In this document: in pieces, positions 55,875 to 64,000 of the stretch
Layout: the number at the start of each line of letters is the position of its first letter
Position numbering within the stretch: position 1 is the stretch's first letter
Source of the DNA: Maribacter ulvicola
GTDB lineage: Bacteria; Bacteroidota; Bacteroidia; Flavobacteriales; Flavobacteriaceae
Direction of reading: 5' to 3'
DNA: 64,000 nucleotides
Assembly (NCBI RefSeq): GCF_900155985.1
Contig: NZ_FTMA01000001.1
Span: forward strand, 1,550,001-1,614,000
The notes under the pieces: generated by a model
Seen by the model: the letters and a program-made list of their open reading frames with translations, nothing else
Database searches by the model: none
Told to the model about the DNA's origin: nothing
Program-made: the position numbers and the translations under genes

Positions 55875-56795
55875 ATGAAAGATATATTTTCAAAACTAAC
55901 CTACTTTCTTATAATCATTATGGTGCTTTTGGGAGTTATAAATAGTCCTATAGCATTATTACTTGGATTCGTGTATACCCTTATTTTTAACAATCCCTTT
56001 AAAGAATATAGCCGTATTGCCATTCAATATTTTTTGAAAATTTCAGTGATAGGATTAGGATTTGGAATGTTTATCAAAGAAACCTTAGCAACAAGTAAAG
56101 AAGGATTAAGCATAACGATCTATTCAATAGTATTAACGGTATCCTTAGGTTTACTTTTGACAAGGATTTTGAAATTGGATCTAAAACTAGGTCACCTAAT
56201 CACCTCTGGAACCGCCATTTGTGGCGGTAGTGCAATAGCCGCAATTTCCCCTGTAATTAAAGCTAGAGGTAATACTATAAGTCTTGCTTTAGGTATCGTA
56301 TTTCTATTAAACGCTATAGCATTGTTTGTGTTTCCGGCGGTTGGGTATTATTTAAACTTAACACAAGAACAATTTGGTTTGTGGTGTGCTATTGCAATAC
56401 ATGATACAAGTTCTGTAGTTGGTGCTGCTTTGGGGTACGGAGAAGAAGCATTAAGAATAGCTACGACAGTAAAACTTTCTAGAACGTTGTGGATTATACC
56501 TTTATCAATTTTGTCTATGTTTCTTTTTAAAACTAAAGGGGAAAAAATCAAGATTCCTTATTTTATAATTTTGTTTATGATTGCCATACTAATAAATAGT
56601 TGTCATATACTACCTAAACCAACTACAGTTTTAATTGTTTTATTGTCTAAACGATTATTAGTAATAACCCTATTTCTGGTAGGTTCAAATATTTCTATAA
56701 GTGATTTGAAATCTACAGGATTTAAACCCATTCTATTAGCACTAATTTTGTGGATGTTCATTTCATCTTTTTCATTACTATATATAATGAGCTAG
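55875..56795 (+). CDS. YeiH-family putative sulfate/sulfite exporter
   Basis: 306 residues from the ATG at 55875; an in-frame start at 55821 adds 18 residues with a weaker N-terminus. About nine membrane segments. The family signature GTAICGGSAIAAISPVIKA (about 111-129) and AIHDTSSVVGAALGYG (about 172-187) are clear. UPF0324/YeiH proteins have been linked to sulfate, sulfite or cysteate export; direct substrate evidence is thin. Confidence 0.88.
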   Translation: MKDIFSKLTYFLIIIMVLLGVINSPIALLLGFVYTLIFNNPFKEYSRIAIQYFLKISVIGLGFGMFIKETLATSKEGLSITIYSIVLTVSLGLLLTRILKLDLKLGHLITSGTAICGGSAIAAISPVIKARGNTISLALGIVFLLNAIALFVFPAVGYYLNLTQEQFGLWCAIAIHDTSSVVGAALGYGEEALRIATTVKLSRTLWIIPLSILSMFLFKTKGEKIKIPYFIILFMIAILINSCHILPKPTTVLIVLLSKRLLVITLFLVGSNISISDLKSTGFKPILLALILWMFISSFSLLYIMS

Positions 56796-57153
56796 GTTAA
56801 TTATCTATGAAGGCTAATACCAATTAAGCTTTTTCCTGCTCTGTGACTATACTAACTCTAGTATCTGAAACCTTGAACTTTTTCTTCATAATACAGTATT
56901 GTACGTTTTATCTTAGGGCATTTGTTGCTACAGTAATGGTTTAATTATTAAATAAAAGTGTAGGCAAAAAGCTTCGGGTATTTGTGTAAAGATGATAAGT
57001 AGATACGGCGCTAATAGTTTACTGTCTATAAAAAAACAACAATCAAATTAATAATCTCTAAAGGATTGCAATTATCTTTAAAGTGAAAAACGCCCAGTAT
57101 GTACTTTAATGTCCCTTTTTTAAACCTATATGCTATAATTCTAATTTTAGGAC
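56796..57153. other. Intergenic stretch
   Basis: About 360 AT-rich bases without a supported gene. A TCTTTAAAGTGAAAAACG-type stretch precedes the next gene, with no clear -7/-33 pair. Confidence 0.4.
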
Positions 57154-57585
57154 ATGAAGGTTAAAAAATCAAGCAAGAGAAAAATACAGATAGAGAATAC
57201 TCATCTCTTTTTAATTGGACTTACTGTCCTAATTGTGATTTGTGTGTTGATTTTTAATGTAGTCTATTTTTCAAGTTATTACGGTATAGCGCAAATTGAT
57301 TATATTAATTCCTTATTTCTTGTGCCTCTTATTCTTTTCATATTTTCATTCGGTATTTTTATTGAACAAAACAAACAAAAAGAAAGACCCAAAAAAATTG
57401 ACACTTTTAATCTTACCTCTAAAGAAAAAGAAGTCACCACAATGATTTTAGAAAAAAAGAAAAATAAAGAAATTGCAAATGAGTTGTATGTAGAACTTTC
57501 TACAATTAAAACACACATAAATAATATTTACAAAAAAGTAGAAGTGAAAAACCGAAAAGAATTATTTGAAAAAATGAATGGCTAA
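57154..57585 (+). CDS. Membrane-anchored LuxR-type regulator without receiver domain
   Basis: 143 residues. Two membrane segments (about 16-40 and 49-70) precede a LuxR/FixJ helix-turn-helix (LTSKEKEVTTMILEKKKNKEIANELYVELSTIKTHINNIYKK, about 88-130). No phosphoacceptor domain. Followed 52 bases later by a gene whose ORF region begins at 57637 and which encodes a DUF4199 membrane protein. Regulator of unknown signal, likely acting from the membrane. Confidence 0.8.
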   Translation: MKVKKSSKRKIQIENTHLFLIGLTVLIVICVLIFNVVYFSSYYGIAQIDYINSLFLVPLILFIFSFGIFIEQNKQKERPKKIDTFNLTSKEKEVTTMILEKKKNKEIANELYVELSTIKTHINNIYKKVEVKNRKELFEKMNG

Positions 57586-57696
57586 GTTGTACAATTAGTA
57601 AGGGCTAATAAAAATCCACCCCTTTTTCCACCCAATATGACTAGGAGATTACATCATGTAATTTCAAATTTGTCGAATAATTTTAAAAATAAATTA

Positions 57697-58227
57697 ATGA
57701 GTAAACAAACAGTGTATTCGGTAACGTCAGGTTTTTTAATTGCATTAGCAGGGACCTTGCTTATGCTTACGTTATTATCGCTACACCTTGTTGGACCAGA
57801 ATCTGTAAAGAATGATAAATTGATGATTGGCGGAACCATTTTATTCATTTCTCTTTACGTTTTCCTTCTTTTTGGTATTTATAGCAGTATGGTATATGCT
57901 AAAAAAATTGCCCAAAAACTAACCTTTAAAAAAGCATTTATTACCGGACTTATAGTAAGTTTTGCAACTGCATTTTTTTCTGTTTTATTTACATTATTGT
58001 TTTATGAAATAATATACCCAAACTATAATGCGGATATGACTGTTATTTTGACAGAAAAATTATCAAATCAAAACTTGAGAGAAGCAGAGATGATTGAAAA
58101 AATCAATGAACAGACAAAGTATTATAGCACGGCAATGCAAGCACAATTCTCATTTGTTGGAAATTTAATTACCGGAATTGCATTTTCTCTGCTATTAAGT
58201 TTATTCCTTAAATCAAAAAAGAATTAA
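57697..58227 (+). CDS. DUF4199 family membrane protein
   Basis: 176 residues from the ATG at 57697 (an in-frame ATG at 57637 would add 20). Four membrane segments; helix around FKKAFITGLIVSFATAFFSVLFTLLFYEII and the YNADMTVILTEK...EMIEKINEQTKYYSTA loop (about 127-160) fit DUF4199. Function unknown. Next to a membrane LuxR regulator and 3 bases before a DUF1801 gene. Confidence 0.8.
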   Translation: MSKQTVYSVTSGFLIALAGTLLMLTLLSLHLVGPESVKNDKLMIGGTILFISLYVFLLFGIYSSMVYAKKIAQKLTFKKAFITGLIVSFATAFFSVLFTLLFYEIIYPNYNADMTVILTEKLSNQNLREAEMIEKINEQTKYYSTAMQAQFSFVGNLITGIAFSLLLSLFLKSKKN

Positions 58228-58230
58228 AAA

Positions 58231-58563
58231 ATGATTGAAGAAGTTAATGGGTATATAGAAAACTCAACCGATAACAATAAAGAGGTGTTAAATGTTTTAA
58301 GAGCTTTGATCTATGAGTTAGTTCCTAGTGTAAATGAACAATATAAGTGGAGTAGACCCGTATATGCTACAGAAAAGGATTTTTGCTATTTAAAGACCAC
58401 AAAAAAAGCGGTTACCTTGGGTTTCTTTGAGTTTGGCAAGATAAAAACCAATTGTCATTTAATAGAAGGAACAGGTAAAACTATGAGACATATTAAAATA
58501 AAAAATGTAGAGGAAATAGAGAAGTTTGACATTAATAAAATGATAAAGGAAGTATTAAAATAA
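58231..58563 (+). CDS. DUF1801 family protein
   Basis: 110 residues. EVLNVLRALIYELVPSVNEQYKWSRPVYATEKDFCYLKTTKKAVTLGFF (about 19-67) shows the DUF1801 pattern. Starts 3 bases after the DUF4199 stop, so both are translated from one message. Second DUF1801 protein of the window (other at 34663). Confidence 0.85.
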   Translation: MIEEVNGYIENSTDNNKEVLNVLRALIYELVPSVNEQYKWSRPVYATEKDFCYLKTTKKAVTLGFFEFGKIKTNCHLIEGTGKTMRHIKIKNVEEIEKFDINKMIKEVLK

Positions 58564-58991
58564 TACTAAAGTGTAATGGCTAATTAAGGAGAAGATATTG
58601 TAATTCTTTTTAAGATAGTACAATTCTGCGTTCAACCTTCATAGGCTTAAAGCTTAAGTTTTTGAATTTATCTTCTTTTTCAATTACGATATCAAGAAGC
58701 ATAAGTTTTATAAAAACTAGGGCTAATTTTAATTGTGATAATAGATTGTTTTAGTATAGCATCAATATCATACTCAATCAACTCATGTAAAATAGATGTA
58801 GATACTTGGTTATCAGTTGTTTTTAAAGGTTGAACAAGATTGTCTTTTTGGTATTTATTGGTTGGCTTTAAGAGTTAAAATGTATATTTTGAGTAGTTTG
58901 TGTGTAAATTTGAATGATAAAATAATCATACAAATACATTGAAGAATTTATAATGATCCATGGTCTTAAAACATCTAATTGTTCAGAGAAA
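58564..58991. other. Intergenic stretch
   Basis: About 430 bases between DUF1801 and the LRR gene. Apart from the possible minus-strand remnant at 58692-58874, nothing is supported. Confidence 0.35.
58692..58874 (-). pseudogene. Possible decayed small frame
   Basis: A 61-codon minus-strand frame without Met (KPTNKYQKDNLVQPLKTT, then SILHELIEYDIDAILKQ) ends in TGA; the following sequence continues in another frame as DIVIEKEDKFKNLSFKPMK. Could be the remains of a gene; nothing recognised. Confidence 0.25.
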
Positions 58992-59675
58992 ATGTTGAAT
59001 TATAAACATTTAATTTATAGCGTCATTATTTTTTTAATGATGTGTTCTTGCAGTAATGAGCAGGTAGACATACCAGATATTAATTTTAAGAATGCCTTGT
59101 TATATTCAAATTGTATAGATACTAATGGGGATGGAAAAGGTGACAGTGATGCGGATACAAACAATGACAATCAAATACAATTAAGCGAAATTAAAAATCT
59201 TGAATTTCTAGATGTTAGTTCAAAAAATATAATATCACTTCAAGGAATTGATAATTTTACAAAATTGAAGTATTTAGATTGTTATAAAAATGAACTAGTA
59301 CATTTAGATGTAACAAAGAATACAAACCTGGAAGTATTATTTTGTTTTGATAATAAATTAATACAATTAGATGTATCTAAAAATACAAATCTTATTGAAT
59401 TAGGGTGCCGCGGAAATAAATTAACAAGTCTTGATCTTAGTCAAAACAAAAAACTTAGAATTGTTTATTGTTACAAAAATAATTTAACGACTTTGAATGT
59501 TAAAAATGGAAACAATGCTAACATGAGTACCATGTGGGCTTTTGATAATCCGCACCTTTTCTCTATTGCAGTTAACGATAAGAATACTGATTTTCCTTTA
59601 TGTGATAGGGAAGATTACTCGGGCTGGTGTAAAGATGTTATTGCTTCATATAGTACAGAAACCAGTTTAAGATAG
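58992..59675 (+). CDS. Leucine-rich-repeat lipoprotein
   Basis: 227 residues from the ATG at 58992 (the frame to 58953 has a non-signal N-terminus). Lipobox-like MMCSC (about Cys18-20). A DTNGDGKGDSDADTNNDNQI calcium-binding-like region (about 38-57) precedes about five 21-residue leucine-rich repeats of the form LDVSKNTNLIELGCRGNKL. Surface lipoprotein for binding, ligand unknown. No T9SS sorting domain at the end, so possibly exported by the lipoprotein route. Confidence 0.8.
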   Translation: MLNYKHLIYSVIIFLMMCSCSNEQVDIPDINFKNALLYSNCIDTNGDGKGDSDADTNNDNQIQLSEIKNLEFLDVSSKNIISLQGIDNFTKLKYLDCYKNELVHLDVTKNTNLEVLFCFDNKLIQLDVSKNTNLIELGCRGNKLTSLDLSQNKKLRIVYCYKNNLTTLNVKNGNNANMSTMWAFDNPHLFSIAVNDKNTDFPLCDREDYSGWCKDVIASYSTETSLR

Positions 59676-59908
59676 ATAGTATATTACTGAAGTAGTTTGG
59701 CTTCCTCCCTTATTTAGGTGCCGTTCATAATCAACTATTTTATGTACTCCTGATAAAGGAAATGACTTTTCATTATACACTTAAAGTAATATAAAAACAA
59801 TAGCTACTTGTTAGTAAACCCTACTTGCTTTTTTATATAACTTAGCACCTTGTCCTGCCTGCTTGTAACCATAGGTTTGATTTATACACTTTAAAAATAG
59901 ATGAACTA

Positions 59909-60409
59909 ATGAATAACCCTTTTAAGATCTTGTTTTTACTAATTTTTATACTTGTAAACCATTTGGCTTGGTCCCAAGAAAATTTTAGGGAAATCTCGTT
60001 AGTTACCAACGTATTTGAAGCCTTAAAAGAGCAAAACGAAGATAAACTTTTAAAGTGCTTGCCGTCTAAAGAGGATATTGCTTATATAATTCCAGTTTTA
60101 AGAGAAGCACAACCAAACTCAGTTATTCCTGAAATAGATAAAATTATCGCAAATTTTAAAATGGCAGCAACAAAGAATTTTAAACATATAATCACAAGAG
60201 GGAATTCTTTTAATATCACGTGGGAAAATATGGTATTGGAAAAAGTGGAATATGAGGCTAATCATGACCCAAACGTACAAATAGAGAGAGGAAACATAAC
60301 ATTGGTATGTACTAGCGGCGATAAAAAATTTTTAATAGTTTTAAAGAAGTCTTATAAAATACATGACACATGGCTATTAATGGATAGAATGAAATTTACA
60401 CTGTTGTAA
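59909..60409 (+). CDS. Secreted protein, unrecognised
   Basis: 166 residues, signal peptide about 1-22 (ends AWS-Q). Mature part is mixed alpha/beta, with a VFEALKEQNEDKLLKCLPS helix and a beta half (FNITWENMVLEKVEYEA, ITLVCTSGDKKFLIVLKKSYKI), as in NTF2-like or DUF4878-type domains; this fold assignment is a guess. Periplasmic. Confidence 0.55.
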   Translation: MNNPFKILFLLIFILVNHLAWSQENFREISLVTNVFEALKEQNEDKLLKCLPSKEDIAYIIPVLREAQPNSVIPEIDKIIANFKMAATKNFKHIITRGNSFNITWENMVLEKVEYEANHDPNVQIERGNITLVCTSGDKKFLIVLKKSYKIHDTWLLMDRMKFTLL

Positions 60410-60507
60410 TTGGTTGTTATTTGTTTGACTTCCTATTCTTAATGATATTTACAAATCAAAGCCTATTGAGCTTGCTTTGAAGGTTGTGTTCTTAAAAAAA
60501 AATAAGC

Positions 60508-61050
60508 ATGTCGGTTTACCAGAAATTCCTCCAAATTGGTTCTAAATTCTTTTCAAAAAATCAACTTTTAAAGTATGGTTTTAATCTCTCTCCCATGTAT
60601 AGGAGAAGCACGGCGAAAATCATTGATATTTCGGTAGATTTATTGAGGATTACAATAAAGTTGCCTATTAGTTGGAAGAATAAAAATTATGTAAATTCTA
60701 TTTTTGGCGGTAGTATGTTTGCGGCTGTAGACCCAATTCCTATGGTACAATTAATGAATTTAATTGGGGACGATTATGTAGTTTGGGATAAATCTGCCGA
60801 GATAAAATTCAAAAGACCGGCAAAGGAGCATCTGTATGCAGAATTTAATTTTTCAATAAAAGAGCTTGAAGAAATAAAAGCTAAAGTAGCACAGCATAAG
60901 GAGTGTGAATTTTTAAAAACTACCCAGCTCACCAACATAGATAAAAGCCAGGTTTTCTGCGAAGTGCACAAAACAATTTATGTAGCTGATAAAGAGTTTT
61001 ATAAAGAGAAGCGGAAAAAAGCTAAGATGAAAAAAGCTAAGTTAAATTAG
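60508..61050 (+). CDS. DUF4442 (hotdog-fold thioesterase-like) protein
   Basis: 180 residues. LSPMYRRSTAKIIDISVDLLRITIKLP and YVNSIFGGSMFAAVDPIPMVQLMNLIGDDYVVWDKSAEIKFKRP carry the DUF4442 hotdog pattern, related to PaaI-type thioesterases. The C-terminal tail is Lys-rich. Substrate unknown. Confidence 0.8.
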   Translation: MSVYQKFLQIGSKFFSKNQLLKYGFNLSPMYRRSTAKIIDISVDLLRITIKLPISWKNKNYVNSIFGGSMFAAVDPIPMVQLMNLIGDDYVVWDKSAEIKFKRPAKEHLYAEFNFSIKELEEIKAKVAQHKECEFLKTTQLTNIDKSQVFCEVHKTIYVADKEFYKEKRKKAKMKKAKLN

Positions 61051-61369
61051 AGGTAACATGTACTAACCTATTGGTAATGTATCCTTTTATTTAAATAGAT
61101 ATTGATTGTAAACTGTGAATGGTACATCAGAAACTTTGGGAGAGAATCTATTTTTGAAACTATTGTTAGGCGCTATAAGAATGTTCAAATAAATACGGAA
61201 TTAAGCTACTAGTTATATTTTAGTTTAAGTGGGTGAAACGAATAGGTATTGCGTTAAAATTCAATTAATTTTTTCTAAAGATTACTTGATGTTGTAATGT
61301 TAAAATGAGGTATATTCATTCCTTGAAATTTTAATGATAGGTAATACCCCTTTTAACCTGATACTAAAG
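61051..61369. other. Intergenic stretch ahead of the histidine kinase
   Basis: About 320 bases, AT-rich. In-frame ATGs at 61334 and 61370 precede the kinase; either could start it. No other feature seen. Confidence 0.4.
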
Positions 61370-63640
61370 ATGGCAAGCGTATTTTCTAGAGATACTATAA
61401 AGAAATTAAAGTCGCATATTGCTTCTACAAAGACCTATATTATATTATTGGTACTGGCAATAATGTTGTTGTTATATACCGTAACCGTAGGCTACAAGCA
61501 AGTAAATAGACTTCATAAAACGGGAGATTTGGTTTCACATACACTAGAGGTGCAACGAACCATTATTGAGCTTTCAAATAAATTTTTAGAGGTAGAAGCT
61601 ATCCAGCTTAAAAAACTTTTTCAAGAAGAAGAAAGTAATCTCTCTGCCATTATCGTAACAGAAATGAGTCAGTCGTTAGATAGGTTGAAAACGCTCACCG
61701 ATGATAACGAGGCGCAGCAAGAACGTGTAAAAGCTTTAGAACTTCTACGTGATAGAATTAAGAATGAGATAGATACTACTAGTGTAGTAGACAGCAGCAA
61801 TGTTGTTGATAGTTTGGTAGCAAAGGACAGTATAGTAATAAACTTTTCAGAAATACCCTATATACGTAATCAGCGAATTTCCAAAATTGTAGCAGAATCT
61901 CAGGGTATAAAAGATAGAATGCTGTCTGAAGAGAATTATTTAATGATTGCCCGTAAAGAAGAATATACATCACAATCGTTCCTAACACCCATGTCATCCT
62001 TATTGGTAGCACTAACAGCTTTGAGTATTTTCTTAATCGGCTTTATAAGCATCTACAAACAGAAAGGTGAAATTGAAGAGGTAAATAGCCAAGTTTTTAT
62101 TCAAAACAAAAAATTACAGGAAACAGAAGAGTTTTTAAAGGGAGTGTATAAAAGCTCAAACAATGTAATTAGCCATTTTGAACCTATTTTAGATGCAGAA
62201 AATGATATCATTGATTTTCAATTTAAGTATACCTCTAATGCCATAGAGAAAGTCACAGGTTCAGAACAAGATGATATCATTGGTGGTTCGCTTTTAGAAA
62301 TATACCCCATGGTACTGGACAATGGGCTTTTTGCATTAATGAAAGATTGTTTTTTAAGCGGTAACACACAAGAACACGAGAGCATCTACACTTTTGAAGG
62401 TCAAAATAAATATATATACAATACTATTGTAAAATCTGCTAACGGAATTACCAACACTGCTTGGGATACTACAAAAGTTAAAGAAGCAGAAAAAAATCTT
62501 CAAAAATTGAATGAAGACCTAAGTCTACAAAATACTATTTTTAAAGAGGCTGAAAATGTAGCGGGTGTTGGTAGTTTTATATGGTATTTAGATGACGGTA
62601 GTGCCATTGTTTCTGATAATTTTTATAGAATTCTAGGGGTTGAACCTAATAGCTTTGAGGTTACGTTCAATAATTACAAAGAATTTGTACATCCAGAGGA
62701 TGTTACCGTTCTGGAATCGTTAAAGGGTCATGAAAAAAAGAAAGGCGCCTCTACCGTTTTGGCTTATAGAGTTTTTACTAAAGAAAATGGGGTAAAACAT
62801 TTGGACCTAAAAGGAAGGTATATCGAAATAGATAATAGACCGGTATCTGTAGGTATAGTACAGGACATCACCAGCCGTGTAGAAAAAGATAGGGCGCTTA
62901 TTGATAGTTATGAGAAATTAAAACTTAGTAATGAAGAGCTAGAATCCTTTAACAGGGTAGCCAGTCATGATTTGCAAGAACCCTTACGTAAAATACAAAT
63001 GTTTATTTCTAGAATAGAAGACGAGGGTGAAGAAAGTATGCCCGATGGAATTCAAAAGTATTTTGCCAAGATCAAATCCGGCACTTTTAGAATGCGAGAA
63101 TTAATACAGAACTTACTATCATATTCTAGAATTGATAAACTCAATACCAAATTTGAGGATGTTTCATTAGGTGAGGCGCTTGGTAAGGTTGAAGAAGAAT
63201 TATCACAGCTTATTAAGGATACCAATACGGTAATCTCTTATGAAAATTTACCAATTATTCTGGGTATTCCATTTAAGATTGAACAACTCTGCACAAACCT
63301 TATAAGTAATTCTATTAAGTATAGAAAAAGTGGTGTTGCTCCACAAATTTCTGTCACCTCTAAAAAGCTTAGAAGTGCTCAAATAGCAGAAAACTTTAGT
63401 AAAAATGCAGCGTATTACTATCAGATATCTTTTATAGATAACGGTATTGGGTTTGAACCTGAATTTGCAACTAATATTTTTGAGGTATTTCAAAGACTAC
63501 ATTCTAAAACCGAATATTCGGGTACAGGCATCGGACTTTCTATCTGTAAAAAGATTGTTGAAAAGCACAATGGTCATATACATGCAATTGGTAAAAAAGA
63601 TAAGGGCTCTACATTTGTAATTTATCTACCTGCAAACTAA
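61370..63640 (+). CDS. Membrane sensor histidine kinase with PAS domains
   Basis: About 756 residues (768 if the ATG at 61334 is used). Membrane segment about 22-42, periplasmic CHASE3-like helical sensor about 50-205, second membrane segment about 210-228, a coiled coil, two PAS/PAC-like regions (about 250-350 and 380-500; VEPNSFEVTFNNYKEFVHPED), then HisKA with phosphoacceptor His in VASHDLQEPLRKIQ (His533) and HATPase_c with NLISNSIKYRKSG, DNGIGFEP and SGTGIGLSICKKIVEKH. The kinase type (RLEPLRK dimerisation) resembles phytochrome-like/light or redox sensors in Bacteroidetes. No response regulator is encoded next to it in the window. Confidence 0.92.
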   Translation: MASVFSRDTIKKLKSHIASTKTYIILLVLAIMLLLYTVTVGYKQVNRLHKTGDLVSHTLEVQRTIIELSNKFLEVEAIQLKKLFQEEESNLSAIIVTEMSQSLDRLKTLTDDNEAQQERVKALELLRDRIKNEIDTTSVVDSSNVVDSLVAKDSIVINFSEIPYIRNQRISKIVAESQGIKDRMLSEENYLMIARKEEYTSQSFLTPMSSLLVALTALSIFLIGFISIYKQKGEIEEVNSQVFIQNKKLQETEEFLKGVYKSSNNVISHFEPILDAENDIIDFQFKYTSNAIEKVTGSEQDDIIGGSLLEIYPMVLDNGLFALMKDCFLSGNTQEHESIYTFEGQNKYIYNTIVKSANGITNTAWDTTKVKEAEKNLQKLNEDLSLQNTIFKEAENVAGVGSFIWYLDDGSAIVSDNFYRILGVEPNSFEVTFNNYKEFVHPEDVTVLESLKGHEKKKGASTVLAYRVFTKENGVKHLDLKGRYIEIDNRPVSVGIVQDITSRVEKDRALIDSYEKLKLSNEELESFNRVASHDLQEPLRKIQMFISRIEDEGEESMPDGIQKYFAKIKSGTFRMRELIQNLLSYSRIDKLNTKFEDVSLGEALGKVEEELSQLIKDTNTVISYENLPIILGIPFKIEQLCTNLISNSIKYRKSGVAPQISVTSKKLRSAQIAENFSKNAAYYYQISFIDNGIGFEPEFATNIFEVFQRLHSKTEYSGTGIGLSICKKIVEKHNGHIHAIGKKDKGSTFVIYLPAN

Positions 63641-63751
63641 ACTATATATGGATGATTTCTTAAATGATGCAATATAGATGTATCCGTGTTTATTAGGTGG
63701 AAGCATAATGCGAAGAAAAAGTTATTTTTAAACATTAAGTAAACTTAAGGC

Positions 63752-64000
63752 ATGAATAAACTTGCAATACAAACCGATAGATTAGAATTAAGGCTAATTG
63801 AAATGGTAGATTTAAAAGTTATTCACCAATTACATTGCATTCCAGAAACCGATGAATTCAATACACTTGGTATTCCAGAAAGTATAGAAGAGACAAGGCA
63901 AATTATAGAGCCGTGGATCAAAGCCAATAATACACGTGAAATAACAAATTATACTTTCGCCATTCAACATAAAGCGGATGATAAATTTATTGGTCTTTTC
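63752..64000 (+). CDS. GNAT-family N-acetyltransferase (3' end outside window)
   Basis: The first 83 codons are visible. LAIQTDRLELRLIEMVDLKVIHQLHCIPETDEFNTLGIP, with TDRLELRL and FAIQHKADDKFIGLF, is the RimJ/RimL-like N-terminal pattern of acetyltransferases acting on protein N-termini or small amines. The acetyl-CoA motif lies beyond the window edge. Confidence 0.75.
   Translation, partial: MNKLAIQTDRLELRLIEMVDLKVIHQLHCIPETDEFNTLGIPESIEETRQIIEPWIKANNTREITNYTFAIQHKADDKFIGLF

Noticed and set aside
1..64000. CRISPR array or intact prophage
   Set aside because: No spaced direct repeats and no integrase, capsid or terminase genes were seen.

Overview
The window looks like a chromosomal segment of a marine member of the Flavobacteriaceae (Bacteroidetes). 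This is inferred from low GC, SusC/SusD pairs, FecR/ECF sigma control, flavobacterial DUF families, TAnnTTTG-like -7 boxes, almost no Shine-Dalgarno sequences, a secreted type-3-thrombospondin-repeat protein, and a GH16 hydrolase with a sulfatase. The tmRNA encodes the tag GENNYALAA. I cannot name the genus from sequence alone; Maribacter/Zobellia-like is a guess.

Layout. 1-4.5 kb: the end of a large secreted Ca-binding-repeat protein, then three unrecognised or soluble proteins (unknown, beta-propeller-like, DUF1963) that may be immunity-like. 5.0-18.8 kb: a sugar-utilisation locus on the minus strand (Gfo/Idh oxidoreductase, NupG-type MFS permease, a decayed DUF1080 gene joined to an unrecognised broken gene, SUMF1-fold protein, DUF1080 3-keto-glycoside hydrolase, exported Gfo/Idh, SusD, SusC with STN domain, FecR), with its ECF sigma factor divergent and a type I sulfatase beyond it (19.7-21.0 kb). 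21.2-22.0 kb: a DUF1963 gene remnant, a tmRNA terminator and the tmRNA. 22.1-27.0 kb: a saccharopine/alanine dehydrogenase-like enzyme and a membrane-protein group, including a winged-helix regulator whose likely operator is present as two identical palindromes. 27.2-33.7 kb: a siderophore/iron uptake operon (TonB receptor, DUF4198, DUF3325, DUF3649, PepSY protein) with a divergent AraC regulator. 33.7-42.6 kb: housekeeping and envelope genes (outer membrane phospholipase A, kdsA, three tandem paralogues of a small beta-barrel-like protein, typA/bipA, SDR, lipoprotein, polyphosphate glucokinase). 43.5-50.0 kb: an isocitrate lyase remnant, then a TetR-controlled run of redox/detoxification-like genes (AhpD-like, GAPDH, EthD, DsbA/FrnE, peroxiredoxin, DoxX, HAD). 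50.3-53.1 kb: a plastic region with decayed frames, DUF4184, a transposase tail and GH16. 53.6-64 kb: APH-like kinase, LysR plus YeiH exporter, membrane LuxR-type regulator, DUF4199, DUF1801, LRR lipoprotein, DUF4442, a PAS histidine kinase and the start of a GNAT acetyltransferase.

How the parts work together. The 5-21 kb locus fits uptake of a (possibly sulfated) glycan or glycoside through SusCD, desulfation, oxidation of a sugar hydroxyl by Gfo/Idh enzymes, hydrolysis of the keto-glycoside by DUF1080 enzymes and import by the MFS permease. The FecR/sigma/STN-SusC trio would sense the substrate. The 27-33 kb operon is iron acquisition. The 44-50 kb run looks like a repressor-controlled chemical-stress module.

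The least familiar items are the winged-helix/COQ4-like/membrane-protein regulon at 25.5-27.0 kb, the TetR-operator pair with its mixed redox operon at 43.9-50.0 kb, and the 1.8-4.5 kb trio whose third gene has a decayed relative beside the tmRNA. No CRISPR array and no intact mobile element was seen. tRNA genes were looked for only by eye and none was recognised.
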